From Chloroflexota bacterium (GTDB lineage Bacteria > Chloroflexota > Dehalococcoidia > UBA3495), in contig JADFNR010000088.1 of the NCBI GenBank assembly GCA_022563275.1, positions 1-14,651 on the forward strand: DNA of 14,651 nt, given 5' to 3'. The notes beneath the pieces are model-generated. The model did no database searches and was not told the origin of the DNA. It was given only the letters and a program-made list of their open reading frames with translations. Positions 1 through 8,180 of the stretch are shown one piece after another (position 1 is the first letter of the stretch; every line of letters begins with the position of its first letter). The position numbers and the translations under genes are program-made.

Positions 1-396
1 TAGGCGTATTTCGGGCGACAGCTATTAGGGCACGTCTCGTGATTCGCTTTCAGCGATCGTAATTTAGTATATCGCGATCGCGCCATGATGGTTAGAGTAA
101 GTGGCCAGTATCTGAAGATCACTGTGGTGTCGTCTACTTTGCTCGCTAGAACTTCGCAGAACCTGAGCGGTAAAGTAGGCGAATTGCGTCGGCCCAACGC
201 GGTGGCTGGCGAGTTTTTCTAGTCTCATCTTGAAAGGAGGTGCGATTTTCCGAGTCGGCTCCGGCCTGTTTGCCATCTTAATCTGTTGTGTTTTTTCTTG
301 GCTCGGAGTTTCTGGCGAGGGACAGAGGAAAGGCAAGAGGGAAAGGATGAGTTTGTTTTATTTCTTTGGTTTTCCTTTCGAAAGGGGGTTCCCCTC
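1..396. other. Left-end stretch with no recognisable gene
   Basis: I see no convincing coding region here. Short open frames exist on both strands, but none resembles a known family. A perfect Shine-Dalgarno-like AAAGGAGGTG lies at 234-243 with no ATG at a usable distance. A 12-bp perfect palindrome CCTTTCGAAAGG (374-385) runs into a second one, GGGGTTCCCC (385-394), immediately before the point where porin similarity begins. A GCGATCGC-type palindrome lies near 82-91. The stretch may be the edge of the mosaic that occupies the next 2 kb. Confidence 0.5.
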
Positions 397-1209
397 ATGT
401 GGCACCATCGGACACCCCTTGATAAATCGACTTATTCCAAGCCGTCAGAGCTGAAAATTCAACGGACGGAAGGCACGGGCTATCAGCCCATCGCCTACGA
501 TGCGTGCTGGGACGTTGGGCTTGAGCTCTTCGGTGATCTGGGTATGCTGGAGTACAGCTTTGCCGTAACCGAGGGAACGCTCTCCAACCCCACCGAGACC
601 TCCAACGACGGCCGCCAGATGATTGTAAGGCGCGGCCTCACGCCCATTACCGGGCTGCGCTTTGGCGGCTCTGTTGCCAGGGGACCCTACCTGTTACCCG
701 AAGCGGCGGAGGCCGACACGCAGCATACCGTGGTCGAAAAATATAACGCCACGGCGTTGGAGCTATATCTGGAGTATAAGGCCGGATATTTACAGCTGCA
801 CTCCGAAGCGGTCTACAGCAGATGGGAGTCGCCCTACATGGCTGACGATGAGCAGCTGGCTGCCTGGTCGGGATATTTCGAGCTGCGCTATGATGTCTCC
901 CCAACCGTCTACCTCGCCGGGCGGTATGACCAGTTCGGCTACAGCACTTTTACCGATCCGTCTACCCAAGGGCAGCAAACCTGGGGCAACGACCTGCGCC
1001 GGATAGAGGTAGGCCTCGGCTACCGCATCAGCCGTGAAATGCTGCTCAAGGCCGTCTATCAGCGCTACGATTATGCCACCCCCTCCGAAACCGGCAGCCA
1101 GGGTGGATCGCTCTACAAGCGCTATGACAGTGCCACCGCCCACGACACCGGGAGCCGGGACAATCCAGACTCGCACATGGCCGCCATCCAGTTGCACATG
1201 GTATTTTAA
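397..1209 (+). pseudogene. C-terminal fragment of an outer-membrane porin-like beta-barrel protein
   Basis: The frame is open from a TTG at 286, but recognisable protein begins at the ATG at 397, giving 270 residues. The second half shows amphipathic strands of alternating aromatic and polar residues, for example around ALELYLEYKAGYLQLHSEAV and VYLAGRYDQFGYSTF. The chain ends in a terminal Phe (QLHMVF), as outer-membrane barrels do. Porins of this phosphate-selective or hypothetical porin type are usually near 400 residues with a signal peptide. Here the signal peptide and first strands are missing, and the low-complexity start is unlike a porin N-terminus. An AAGGGGG sequence precedes the ATG, so translation is possible, but without export the product would not function. 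The stop codon overlaps that of the convergent symporter frame within TTAA. I am fairly sure of the barrel class and not of the exact family. Confidence 0.6.
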
Positions 1210-2207
1210 GTTTCCGCGGCCGCCCTTTTCCCCAGCCCCAGCACCATCGCCACCGAAATGAGCAGGCCGGGTATCATCGGTTCCAGCCCCAGAAGATAGG
1301 CCCCGGACCCGCCAGCTGCTGCCGCGCTCAATGTGGGCCAGACGTACCAGCCAAGCGATACCCCCACTCCGGCGGCGCCTGCGGCTAAGGCGGCGTCATC
1401 GGTCAGCCGCCACCGGCTTGAAAATGTGACCAGCATGGGCGCCAGCAGACCGGGAATCAGCAGGCTGCCGAGGGTGAACCAGAGTTCCACCACCGAAGGA
1501 ACGGCAAGGGCCAGCACGATGCCCAGGGCCAGCGCGATTACCATCCCCAGGCGGATAGCGCCTCTGCCGCCGTGCTGCAAGCTACCCCGGCCCAGCAGGT
1601 CTCGCCCCAAAGCGATACCGCTGATAAATGTGGTTGAGTCGATGGTGCTCATAATCACGGCCAGCAGGGCCACAAAAAACAACCCCTTCAGTCCCGGCGG
1701 CAGAATGGCAAATCCAAGGGCTGGAAAGGCTTCGACGGCGTCACTCAGTCCCGGCAGGCGCACGACCGCGTACAGTCCGGCAGTGGTGGTGAGCAGGTCG
1801 AACAACTCAGTCGATTCTCCATGCTCGGCAACATTCAGCCCTTTCTCTTCATCATCGATTGAAACTCGCAATGGGAACCAACGGTTGATCAGCCTCAAAG
1901 CGACGTACGATATGCCGAACGCCCAGCAGCAGCAGACGGCAACGCCGAGCAATTGAATTCCGAATTGTGTGGATCGGGTCAGTTTCGTGCCGAGAGAATC
2001 CAAATTCCCGAACAAAGCGACGGCAAGCGTTCCCCAAACTCCGGCACCGACGTGTACCGGAATCGCGCCGACGACGTCATCGATTCGAAAACGTTCCAGC
2101 AACGATGCAGTCATCAACATCACAATTCCACCGATGCCGCCAATCAAGATGGCTGCGGGCGCATCGATTGCATGACAATTCGCCGTCACCGACACCGGTA
2201 TCGGCAT
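1206..2207 (-). CDS. Chimeric ORF: ammonium transporter C-terminus joined in frame to sodium:solute symporter C-terminus
   Basis: This is one 333-codon frame made of two unrelated membrane-protein tails. Residues 7 to about 137 match the end of an Amt ammonium channel: the [17 protein letters not shown] helix, then [20 protein letters not shown] with the pore-lining His of the GAIPVH motif, then a cytoplasmic tail with [14 protein letters not shown] and STELFDLL. Residues from about 141 onward match the last third of an SSS-family sodium:solute symporter: [18 protein letters not shown], then [17 protein letters not shown] and GRDLL, followed by four hydrophobic segments. Neither transporter is complete; Amt is normally about 400 residues or more and SSS about 500. 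The join is near position 1793. The first six residues look like read-through, not Amt. I regard the product as non-functional or artefactual; the two domain calls themselves are solid. Confidence 0.75.
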   Translation of the reverse strand: MPIPVSVTANCHAIDAPAAILIGGIGGIVMLMTASLLERFRIDDVVGAIPVHVGAGVWGTLAVALFGNLDSLGTKLTRSTQFGIQLLGVAVCCCWAFGISYVALRLINRWFPLRVSIDDEEKGLNVAEHGESTELFDLLTTTAGLYAVVRLPGLSDAVEAFPALGFAILPPGLKGLFFVALLAVIMSTIDSTTFISGIALGRDLLGRGSLQHGGRGAIRLGMVIALALGIVLALAVPSVVELWFTLGSLLIPGLLAPMLVTFSSRWRLTDDAALAAGAAGVGVSLGWYVWPTLSAAAAGGSGAYLLGLEPMIPGLLISVAMVLGLGKRAAAET

Positions 2208-2433
2208 GACTGAAGAGCAGATGAGCGGCCTGTTTCAGGCTTTCGCACAAGCCGAAGCCTCCACCAGCCGAAAATTCGGTGGCACAGGACTGGGGCTGGC
2301 CATCACCCGGCATTTTTGCCAAATGATGGGCGGCGATGTCTCCGTGGAGAGCGAAGATGGAAAGGGCTCGACTTTTACCATGAGGTTGCCAGCAAAAGTG
2401 GGGGAAATTCCTGGAGCGCAAGTTAGTCCGTAA
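2176..2433 (+). pseudogene. C-terminal fragment of a sensor histidine kinase (HATPase domain)
   Basis: The frame opens after a TGA at 2173-2175 and the first ATG is at 2206. It encodes the end of a HATPase_c domain: [10 protein letters not shown] (G1 box, upstream of the ATG), the F-box region [21 protein letters not shown] (G2 box), and the closing [12 protein letters not shown]. The N box, the dimerisation domain with the phospho-accepting His, and any sensor region are absent, so it cannot act as a kinase alone. The match to conserved boxes starts before the ATG, which shows that the ATG is an internal Met and not a true start. The kinase match and the opposing Amt match overlap at about 2179-2189. 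The frame continues for about a dozen unrelated residues after the LPA motif and stops at 2433. Confidence 0.75.
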
Positions 2434-2601
2434 GAGCGTCGCATTACTGATTGATGTCATAATGCAGCCAAAAAATTCCTAGCCCTCAGTTCACCAGGCC
2501 GTTAAGACGCTGAACCATTACCAAGTACACGACCTGGCATCACGCATACTTGCAACCAATCTGACTAATACTTTGTCGGCTTTTATACCAAGGAGGTTCC
2601 C

Positions 2602-3369
2602 ATGCCGTACGTCGAAAACAACGGACCCCGAATACACTATCATGTTGAGGGCGAAGGCCCTCCACTGGTGCTAGTGCACGGGACTTCTGGCAGTATGCGC
2701 CAATGGTTCGACGCGGGGTTCAAGCCGGAATACGCCGATGAATTAGTTAACGATTACCGACTAATCATGATTGATCTTCGATGCCACGGCCGCAGTGCAA
2801 AGCTGCACGACCCTGAGTCGGCGAGTCTACGCCTAATGGCTGAGGACGTCATCCGCGTGCTGGACGCTCTAGGCGTAGATAAGGCTCATTACTGGGGCCA
2901 TTCACTGGGTGGAATGGTCGGTTACTACGCGGCGGCATTCGCCCCGGATCGCTTGAGATCGCTCGTTCTTGGAGGCGCTCACGCATTTGCTGAGTCGGGG
3001 GAAGGTCTTCGGCGGCTCTTCGGTTCGGAAAATCCAGCAGCAGCCATTGTCGGCGCTCTCGAGATGATGGATTCCATGTCTCCACAATACAAAAGTATGG
3101 TCGAAGACAACGATTTTCAGGCCCTATACGCCACTGTCGCCATTGATAGGCCTGACATTTCCGACGTTCTACCGCATTTAACTATGCCTTGCTTGATCTA
3201 CGCTGGAGATGCCGAGGTACGTTTTGAAGGCGCCAAGGACAGCGCGAGTCGCATTCCCAACGCTACTTTCTTCTCCCTTCCGGGCCTCAACCATCTCGAG
3301 GGCTTCACCCACAGCGCCCTGGTGATTCCCCGTGTTAAACAGTTCTTGGCGGAGGTGAGTCAGCACTGA
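2602..3369 (+). CDS. Alpha/beta-fold hydrolase
   Basis: A 255-residue cytoplasmic alpha/beta hydrolase of ordinary length and apparently complete. The oxyanion-hole motif LVHGTSG is at 24-30 and the nucleophile elbow GHSLGG at 99-104, with Ser101. The likely acid is Asp203 in YAGDAE and the catalytic His is 231 in GLNHLEGF, so the triad is intact. The IDLRCHGRS segment (57-65) is the usual strand before the elbow. A strong ribosome-binding site, AAGGAGG, lies 7 nt before the ATG, which settles the start. The family includes esterases, C-C bond hydrolases of meta-cleavage pathways, enol-lactonases and haloalkane dehalogenases; nothing visible picks one. The substrate is unknown. The gene stands alone; its nearest neighbour downstream is convergent and more than 500 bp away. 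It is the first intact gene to the right of the mosaic region. Confidence 0.9.
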   Translation: MPYVENNGPRIHYHVEGEGPPLVLVHGTSGSMRQWFDAGFKPEYADELVNDYRLIMIDLRCHGRSAKLHDPESASLRLMAEDVIRVLDALGVDKAHYWGHSLGGMVGYYAAAFAPDRLRSLVLGGAHAFAESGEGLRRLFGSENPAAAIVGALEMMDSMSPQYKSMVEDNDFQALYATVAIDRPDISDVLPHLTMPCLIYAGDAEVRFEGAKDSASRIPNATFFSLPGLNHLEGFTHSALVIPRVKQFLAEVSQH

Positions 3370-3492
3370 GGTTGTTCCTCCCGAGTGTTAAGGTAATGGT
3401 CTCATGCGCTGTCAGGAAAACGATCCTTGGAAAGTTCCCCCGTAACAGCCCACCTGTCATCTATTGACTTGCGTACGTGTTAGCGTCCATCC

Positions 3493-3717
3493 ACCCCAAC
3501 TAATCGCCACCAACACCGCCAGCCCGTGTTTCTGGTGTAGTTCGACTCTACTTCATCTCCCAATACCCATATTTTGTTGCCTTCCGGCATCTCAATGTTC
3601 GGCGTTGATGAGTGGGTCACAAAACTGGCCAATGTAGCTTAGTGGACGGAGAGAGAGGGGAGAGTCGAACGATACCAGCAACACGGGCTGGTGGTGTTGG
3701 TGGCAGTATGTTGGAGT
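3493..3717. repeat. Long imperfect inverted repeat (57-bp arms, 111-bp loop)
   Basis: Arm 3493-3549 is the reverse complement of arm 3661-3717 with no gaps and 48 of 57 matches by my count. The core 3506-3536 versus 3674-3704 matches at 29 of 31 positions, and the inner block GTTCGACTCT / AGAGTCGAAC (3540-3549, 3661-3670) matches perfectly. The 111-nt interior carries no recognisable gene. Transcribed, it would fold into a long hairpin. It could be a miniature transposable element, the scar of an inserted element, or a structured RNA. I see no clear target-site duplication beside the arms. Confidence 0.75.
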
Positions 3718-3864
3718 TCCAAAGGCCGAGAAATTGCCAGGCTATTGTGAGCCGCCAGACCTCTTACGAATCCCCCAGTATCTCCCGCCGGGACGGCACC
3801 CGCTACCAGCTATCGGTAGGGAGATTATCCACAACTAATAATGCGCGCGTGCTCCAAAAGTACT

Positions 3865-3885
3865 GGGTTGTGGCGGAAACAACTC
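3865..3885 (-). terminator. Weak candidate terminator of the flavin monooxygenase gene
   Basis: Read on the minus strand, GAGTTGT and ACAACCC form a 7-bp stem with one wobble pair around a 7-nt loop. It lies 11 nt past the monooxygenase stop, and a short TTTT run follows about 6 nt later. The stem is AT-rich and the T run is short, so this is only a possibility. Confidence 0.25.
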
Positions 3886-3896
3886 GGGGATTGCGA

Positions 3897-5258
3897 TCAA
3901 TTAATTTTCATTAGACATTCAACTCGGCTTCGCAAAGGTTCCTCGCGCAGCGCCGATAGCGGTTTGGCGAGTTGGAACACTTCCGTCACCAACTTGAAAA
4001 CTTCCATGTCTTCGGCGGTAAGGCCGATCAATGCTCCGAAGTAAGCATGGTCTTCCTTTTCATTTGCCGGGCGTTCACCTTTGGTCATGGGATAGGCGAA
4101 ATCGGCATTGGCAGCCAGTGTCCACGGGGTCGTGACCGCCTCCGCTGCTTTGGGGAAAAAGGCCAAGGCTAGCCCTTCCAGACCGCCCGACCCTGCTGCC
4201 CGCTCGGTCAACTCTTGCTGCAATTCTCTGACCTGAAGGGCGGCGGAGCTCATTCCCTGGCCGTAGATAGGGTTGAAACTACAAAGAGCATCTCCCAGTA
4301 GGAGAAACCCGTCAGGAAAGGCGGTAAGCTGTTCGTAATGGCGTAGCACGCTGACTGGGTACTTGTATTGCACGATCTCGGCCACCCGCTCAGCGTCTTT
4401 TATCAGCTCGTAGAGCTTGGGTGTGTGCAATGCCTGGGCAAACGCATAGAAGCCCTCTTCATCGGCTGGTGGGTATTCGCCGAAGCGCCCAAACAATGTC
4501 AGGTGCCATGTTTTCTCCTCGATCTCCTCCATGAGGGCGCCCTCCGGGTATTCCGGAGCAGGGCCAATGAAAGTCAGCAAACGTTCCGGCTCGTCGTAGG
4601 AATCGGGAATCCGGAACTTGGTGCTGGAGTAAGCAAAGTCTACGCCTATTGTGGTTTCGTCGGGGGCCTGGAAGCCCAGTTCTTTGAGCCACCGGGGCGC
4701 CCGAGACCCTCTTCCTCCAGCGTCTACGACTAGGTCGGCGTCGAAGGTATCGGGGCCATCAGGATAGTCGCACCTCACGCCTTGAACCCGAGCATCCTCG
4801 TATATCAGGCTTTGAACCGAACAGCCGCTTTCTAGGCTTACGTTGGAGAGCGCCAAAGTGCACTGCCTCACACAGTGTTCCAGGAGACCACGGCTCTGGC
4901 AAAACACATCGAACCCTAGATCGTAAGGCCGTCTCACTGTTCCGAGAACATTGTAGGCCCTGCCATCAGGAAAATGGTATGCGGCTTCGATGCCCGCTCT
5001 GAACCGTACGGCGCCAAGCTGGTCCATCCGGTCGGTGAAGTCCGGATACAAGGAAGACATGACCTGCTGTCCGCCCAAGAGCAGCAGGTGAATGTGGTTG
5101 CCTTGGGGAATGGACTTGCGGCCTGCGGGGCGCTCTTCTATTTGGTCCCGCTCCAGTATCGTGACCTGATCAAAATGATCAGCTAGCACCCGAGCAGTCA
5201 TTAATCCCGCTACGCTGCCGCCGATGACAACGGCTTGACGACCAAGCTTTCTCGCCAT
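3897..5258 (-). CDS. FAD-dependent monooxygenase, class A-like
   Basis: A 453-residue cytoplasmic flavoprotein of the p-hydroxybenzoate hydroxylase/geranylgeranyl reductase-like superfamily. The N-terminal Rossmann fold AVVIGGSVAGLMTARVLA (9-26) ends in the acidic LERD (35-38) that holds the adenosine ribose. The second conserved block DADLVVDAGGRGSR (173-186) corresponds to the usual DA(T/D)G motif, with Gly where Thr is common. The FAD-ribityl block LLGDALCSFNPIYGQGMSSA (320-339) is well preserved. Such enzymes use NAD(P)H and O2 to hydroxylate or epoxidise an organic substrate; some relatives reduce double bonds instead, so oxygenase activity is likely but not proven. ATG at 5258 is supported by GGAGCGAAG just upstream and a promoter-like pair 40-70 bp away. 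It is transcribed alone, divergently from the CoA-transferase unit. The substrate is not known. Confidence 0.85.
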   Translation of the reverse strand: MARKLGRQAVVIGGSVAGLMTARVLADHFDQVTILERDQIEERPAGRKSIPQGNHIHLLLLGGQQVMSSLYPDFTDRMDQLGAVRFRAGIEAAYHFPDGRAYNVLGTVRRPYDLGFDVFCQSRGLLEHCVRQCTLALSNVSLESGCSVQSLIYEDARVQGVRCDYPDGPDTFDADLVVDAGGRGSRAPRWLKELGFQAPDETTIGVDFAYSSTKFRIPDSYDEPERLLTFIGPAPEYPEGALMEEIEEKTWHLTLFGRFGEYPPADEEGFYAFAQALHTPKLYELIKDAERVAEIVQYKYPVSVLRHYEQLTAFPDGFLLLGDALCSFNPIYGQGMSSAALQVRELQQELTERAAGSGGLEGLALAFFPKAAEAVTTPWTLAANADFAYPMTKGERPANEKEDHAYFGALIGLTAEDMEVFKLVTEVFQLAKPLSALREEPLRSRVECLMKIN

Positions 5259-5300
5259 TACTTCGCTCCATTTATCGCTAAATCACTTCCAACCAGTCAA

Positions 5301-5329
5301 TTTAAAGAACCAGCCAGTAGACCTCTCAA
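5301..5329 (-). promoter_or_regulatory. Candidate sigma-70-type promoter of the flavin monooxygenase gene
   Basis: On the minus strand, TTGAGA (5324-5329; 5 of 6 to consensus) and TTTAAA (5301-5306; 4 of 6) are separated by exactly 17 bp. Transcription would begin near 5294 and leave a leader of about 36 nt containing the ribosome-binding site. No operator is evident. Confidence 0.45.
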
Positions 5330-5372
5330 CGTTAAATGCCGTCACTGACCAACGGCAGACGGATAATAGCCA

Positions 5373-5636
5373 TTGTCCGGAGGATTGTCCACAATAGACA
5401 GTTTTAAGCGGCCATCAACCACGCAACACTCCTCGTATCAACAAGTCCACTCCCAAAGGGAAGAATTGATCCGAGAGGTGTTCCATCGGATCACCATCGA
5501 CGGCAAAGAGTTAATGAGCATCGAACCCAAACCGGCATACGAGCCTCTATATGCCTCTATCGTGACTAATGAAAAGTATGGGTCGGACTCTCCCAGGTCT
5601 CCACCGAACTACGGTTTAGTGCCCCGACTTGTGTGA
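5373..5636 (+). pseudogene. Probable C-terminal remnant of a serine site-specific recombinase
   Basis: An 87-codon frame beginning at a TTG with no ribosome-binding site. Residues 28-70 contain LIREVFHRITIDGKELMSIE followed by PKPAYEPLY. This resembles the extreme C-terminal strand and tail of large serine recombinases, where a short V.eR+.+dg..+..+.P.pe+.plf segment follows the coiled-coil. The catalytic resolvase domain with its Ser and the zinc-ribbon are absent, so the piece is non-functional if the assignment is right. The residues before and after (1-25, 72-87) look like non-coding sequence. It would mark an old integration next to the CoA-transferase gene. The call rests on a short similarity recalled by eye. 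Confidence 0.4.
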
Positions 5637-5703
5637 GTTGGTGCATTTTGTGCCTAAAGAAGCGTCGGCAAGTGGGCGGTCTTCTTAGATGAATTATCGG
5701 ATG

Positions 5704-5732
5704 TTGACGCGTTCAGGATGCAGTTCTATAGT
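5704..5732 (+). promoter_or_regulatory. Strong candidate sigma-70-type promoter of the double CoA-transferase gene
   Basis: TTGACG (5704-5709) and TATAGT (5727-5732) are spaced by exactly 17 bp, with 5 of 6 matches in each hexamer. Transcription would start near 5739, giving a leader of about 70 nt. The leader can form a 7-bp hairpin with one wobble pair (5756-5762 with 5775-5781), whose role is unknown. Confidence 0.6.
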
Positions 5733-5810
5733 TTGGGCCTCCCTGGATTCTCCCGTTTAGGGAAACCTCTTTTGCCCTAGAAAAACCCGGTTGATGGTAA
5801 GAGTTGAATA

Positions 5811-8180
5811 TTGCACGCTTTTGGATTCGCCGCAGGTCCACTGACCGGCATCAAGGTAGTAGACCTATCTCGTGGTATGGCTGGGGCTGTCGCCACCATG
5901 CTCATGGCGGACTATGGCGCGGAGGTGCTCAAGATTGAGCATTCGACAGGCGATCTGCTGGAGAATTCTCCTGGATTCCAGGTCTGGAACCGGGGGAAGA
6001 AAGGCGTGGCGCTCGACCTGCGGGACCCAGAGGCACTGCCCGCAGTCTTAGAGTTGGCCAGGAATGCCGACGTATTTCTGGAGTCATTCCAGCCCGGCGT
6101 GGCGGAACGCTGGGGCCTCGGCTACTCTTCGATCAGAGACATCAACCCGGCGATAATCTATTGCTCCATATCCGCGTTTGGCCCCAGCGGCCCATGGGCG
6201 CAACGGCTTGGTTATGAAGGTCTGGTGTCAGCTGCGTCAGGGAGCATGACCGATCAGGTCGGCGTGCGCGATGGTCCGATGTTCTCTTCCATACCGCTAG
6301 CTAGCCTGGGAGCCTCGCAGACGGCTCTTCACGGGATCCTCGCGGCGCTGCACGTGAGAAACATATGCGGTATAGGCCAAAAGGTTGAAACCAGCCTGTA
6401 TCAAGGCGCTATGGCAATGAGGGCGCCAATGTTGCCGGAGGCGGATGAGATAGCGGATTTCCAGGTCAATAATCTGCTGCCTCAAGGCGGCTTGCCGGCA
6501 TACCGGATGTATCCTTGCTCCGATGGGAAGTGGCTCCACATCGGCTGTCTCACCCGGGAGTTTTGGGACAAGCTTGCCGTCGCTCTAAACCTGCTAGAGC
6601 TCGCCACCGAACCCGAGTTTGAGTCAGCCCCAACTGGATGGTCCAGAGATCAAGACCGCGAGTTAGCGATGGACCTGATCGGGAATCGATTGCTAGAAAG
6701 TCCTCGTGATTATTGGCTTCAGGCACTGGCCGAGGCGGATGTCCCAGTTGCTCCGGTCTTGACGACCCAGCAGTTCATGGACCTACCCCAGGTTCGCGCT
6801 AACAGCCTGGTACAAACCGTGGAAGACCCGATATTGGGCAGGATCGACCAAGTGGGCCTGGTGATCGACTTCTCCGAAACTCCAGGTAGGGCCGGGACGC
6901 CGGCCTCCAGGCCGGGCCAACATACAGAGAACTTGCTTGCGCAATTGGACAATGTTTGGAATTCATCTAGAGGGCCTGGAAACGGCGCGAAGAGCCTTAA
7001 AACGCCGAAGTATCCACTTGCAGGAATGAAGGTCTTGGATTTTAGCTCCTTCATCGCCGCTCCTCTCGGAGCTATGGTCCTTTCGGACCTAGGCGCCGAT
7101 GTGATCAAAGTGGAGCCTTTGAGCGGAGAAGGGGCTAGACCTTTAACATTTTTGATTCTTGGCGGCAACCGGGGCAAGCGAAGTATTGCCATGGACGCCA
7201 AATCCCCATCAGCCAAGGAAATCATCAACCGCCTCCTCGCTTCGTGCGATGTTGTGGTTCACAACATGCGGGGAGGGATCGCTGAGCGCTTGGGAATCGA
7301 CTACGAGACGGCGAGAAATCTTCGGCCCGACGTGATATACGTCCACGTCACCGGCTACGGCGCCGCTGGAGCTGACAGACTAAAGCCCGGTTTCGATCCA
7401 CTATTCCAATCAATGTCTGGAATCACCGCACGGCAGGGAGCCCGCGCCGATCGCCCGGTTTTTCTCAGAACCCCGGTGTGCGACGACACCAATGCCTTGC
7501 TTCTGGCGACCGGGGTCATGATGGCTCTGCATCATCGGGACCAGACCGGCCAGGGCCAACGGATAGACATGAGCCTTCTCAAAACGGCGGCTTTCATCAA
7601 CTCCGACGATTTTGTTCGCCACCAGGGCAAAGCGGACCGTCCCCTGGCGGACGCCGGACTGTTCGGAATGAGCGCCGTCAAACGCCTTTACAAAGCCGCC
7701 GATGGCTGGATATTTCTCGATTGCAACCAGGCGGAAGAATGGGAGAGTCTGAGGAGATATCTGGGCGAGTCTTTGTTCGACAGTGCGGTAACTTTTGATG
7801 AAGCCAATACGATGCAACCTTGGAACGAGAATCTGTGCCAAAAATTGGCTGAAGTCTTTGAAGGGCGTACATCGGATGAATGGGAACAGCGGCTGATCGT
7901 CGAAGGAGTGCCCTGTTGCAAGGTAGCAGAGAATATGGATCAGGGTTTTTTCCTCCATCCCCAGGCGCTCCATCTGGGGTTGATAGACCACAACATTCAC
8001 CCTGATTACACCAATCTGCGGCAAGTAGGCGTGCAGGTCCGGTTCTCAGAGACTCCTCACGCTGACCGGCTACCGGCGCCTAATCTTGGTCAACACAGTG
8101 TGGAGATTCTTCAAGAACTGGGATTTGGTGAAATTGAGATTTCAGACATGCTCGACGCCGGATGCATTGGCATCGCTTGA
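5811..8180 (+). CDS. Tandem (two-domain) CaiB/BaiF family CoA-transferase
   Basis: A 789-residue fusion of two complete class III CoA-transferase domains, each near the usual 400 residues: about 10-380 and 401-775. Each begins with the family's LTGIKVVDLS or LAGMKVLDFS strand, then YGAEVLKIE or LGADVIKVE. Each has a GILAAL..R..GIGQ or GVMMAL..R..TGQGQ segment and ends in SE.P....P..GQH. In the C-terminal half the catalytic Asp is present (Asp558 in TPVCDD, ten residues before GVMMAL). In the N-terminal half that position is Ser165 in IPLASLG, ten residues before GILAAL. The enzyme class moves CoA between a thioester and a free acid through an aspartyl-CoA intermediate; here only the second half looks competent. 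A stop at 5805-5807 leaves TTG 5811 as the only start before conserved sequence, with just a weak ribosome-binding site. It is the sole gene of its unit, closed by the terminator at 8396. Confidence 0.9.
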   Translation: MHAFGFAAGPLTGIKVVDLSRGMAGAVATMLMADYGAEVLKIEHSTGDLLENSPGFQVWNRGKKGVALDLRDPEALPAVLELARNADVFLESFQPGVAERWGLGYSSIRDINPAIIYCSISAFGPSGPWAQRLGYEGLVSAASGSMTDQVGVRDGPMFSSIPLASLGASQTALHGILAALHVRNICGIGQKVETSLYQGAMAMRAPMLPEADEIADFQVNNLLPQGGLPAYRMYPCSDGKWLHIGCLTREFWDKLAVALNLLELATEPEFESAPTGWSRDQDRELAMDLIGNRLLESPRDYWLQALAEADVPVAPVLTTQQFMDLPQVRANSLVQTVEDPILGRIDQVGLVIDFSETPGRAGTPASRPGQHTENLLAQLDNVWNSSRGPGNGAKSLKTPKYPLAGMKVLDFSSFIAAPLGAMVLSDLGADVIKVEPLSGEGARPLTFLILGGNRGKRSIAMDAKSPSAKEIINRLLASCDVVVHNMRGGIAERLGIDYETARNLRPDVIYVHVTGYGAAGADRLKPGFDPLFQSMSGITARQGARADRPVFLRTPVCDDTNALLLATGVMMALHHRDQTGQGQRIDMSLLKTAAFINSDDFVRHQGKADRPLADAGLFGMSAVKRLYKAADGWIFLDCNQAEEWESLRRYLGESLFDSAVTFDEANTMQPWNENLCQKLAEVFEGRTSDEWEQRLIVEGVPCCKVAENMDQGFFLHPQALHLGLIDHNIHPDYTNLRQVGVQVRFSETPHADRLPAPNLGQHSVEILQELGFGEIEISDMLDAGCIGIA

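Larger units (their letters stand above)
3370..3896. other. Intergenic spacer between convergent genes
   Basis: About 530 bp without a convincing gene. An open frame of 100 codons (3612-3914, +) has no family resemblance and no good ribosome-binding site, so I do not call it. The main content is the long inverted repeat at 3493-3717, described separately, and a weak hairpin near the 3' end of the flavin monooxygenase gene. Confidence 0.6.

Noticed and set aside
234..243. AAAGGAGGTG, a perfect anti-16S complement
   Set aside because: No ATG, GTG or TTG follows at 5-10 nt with a recognisable protein, and the reverse complement is not flanked by 16S rRNA sequence.
3540..3680. tRNA-like pieces (GTTCGACTC T-arm-like block and GTAGCTTAGTGG D-arm-like block)
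   Set aside because: No acceptor stem pairs at the required distance, and the two blocks are not arranged as in a tRNA. The T-arm-like block is part of the inverted repeat.
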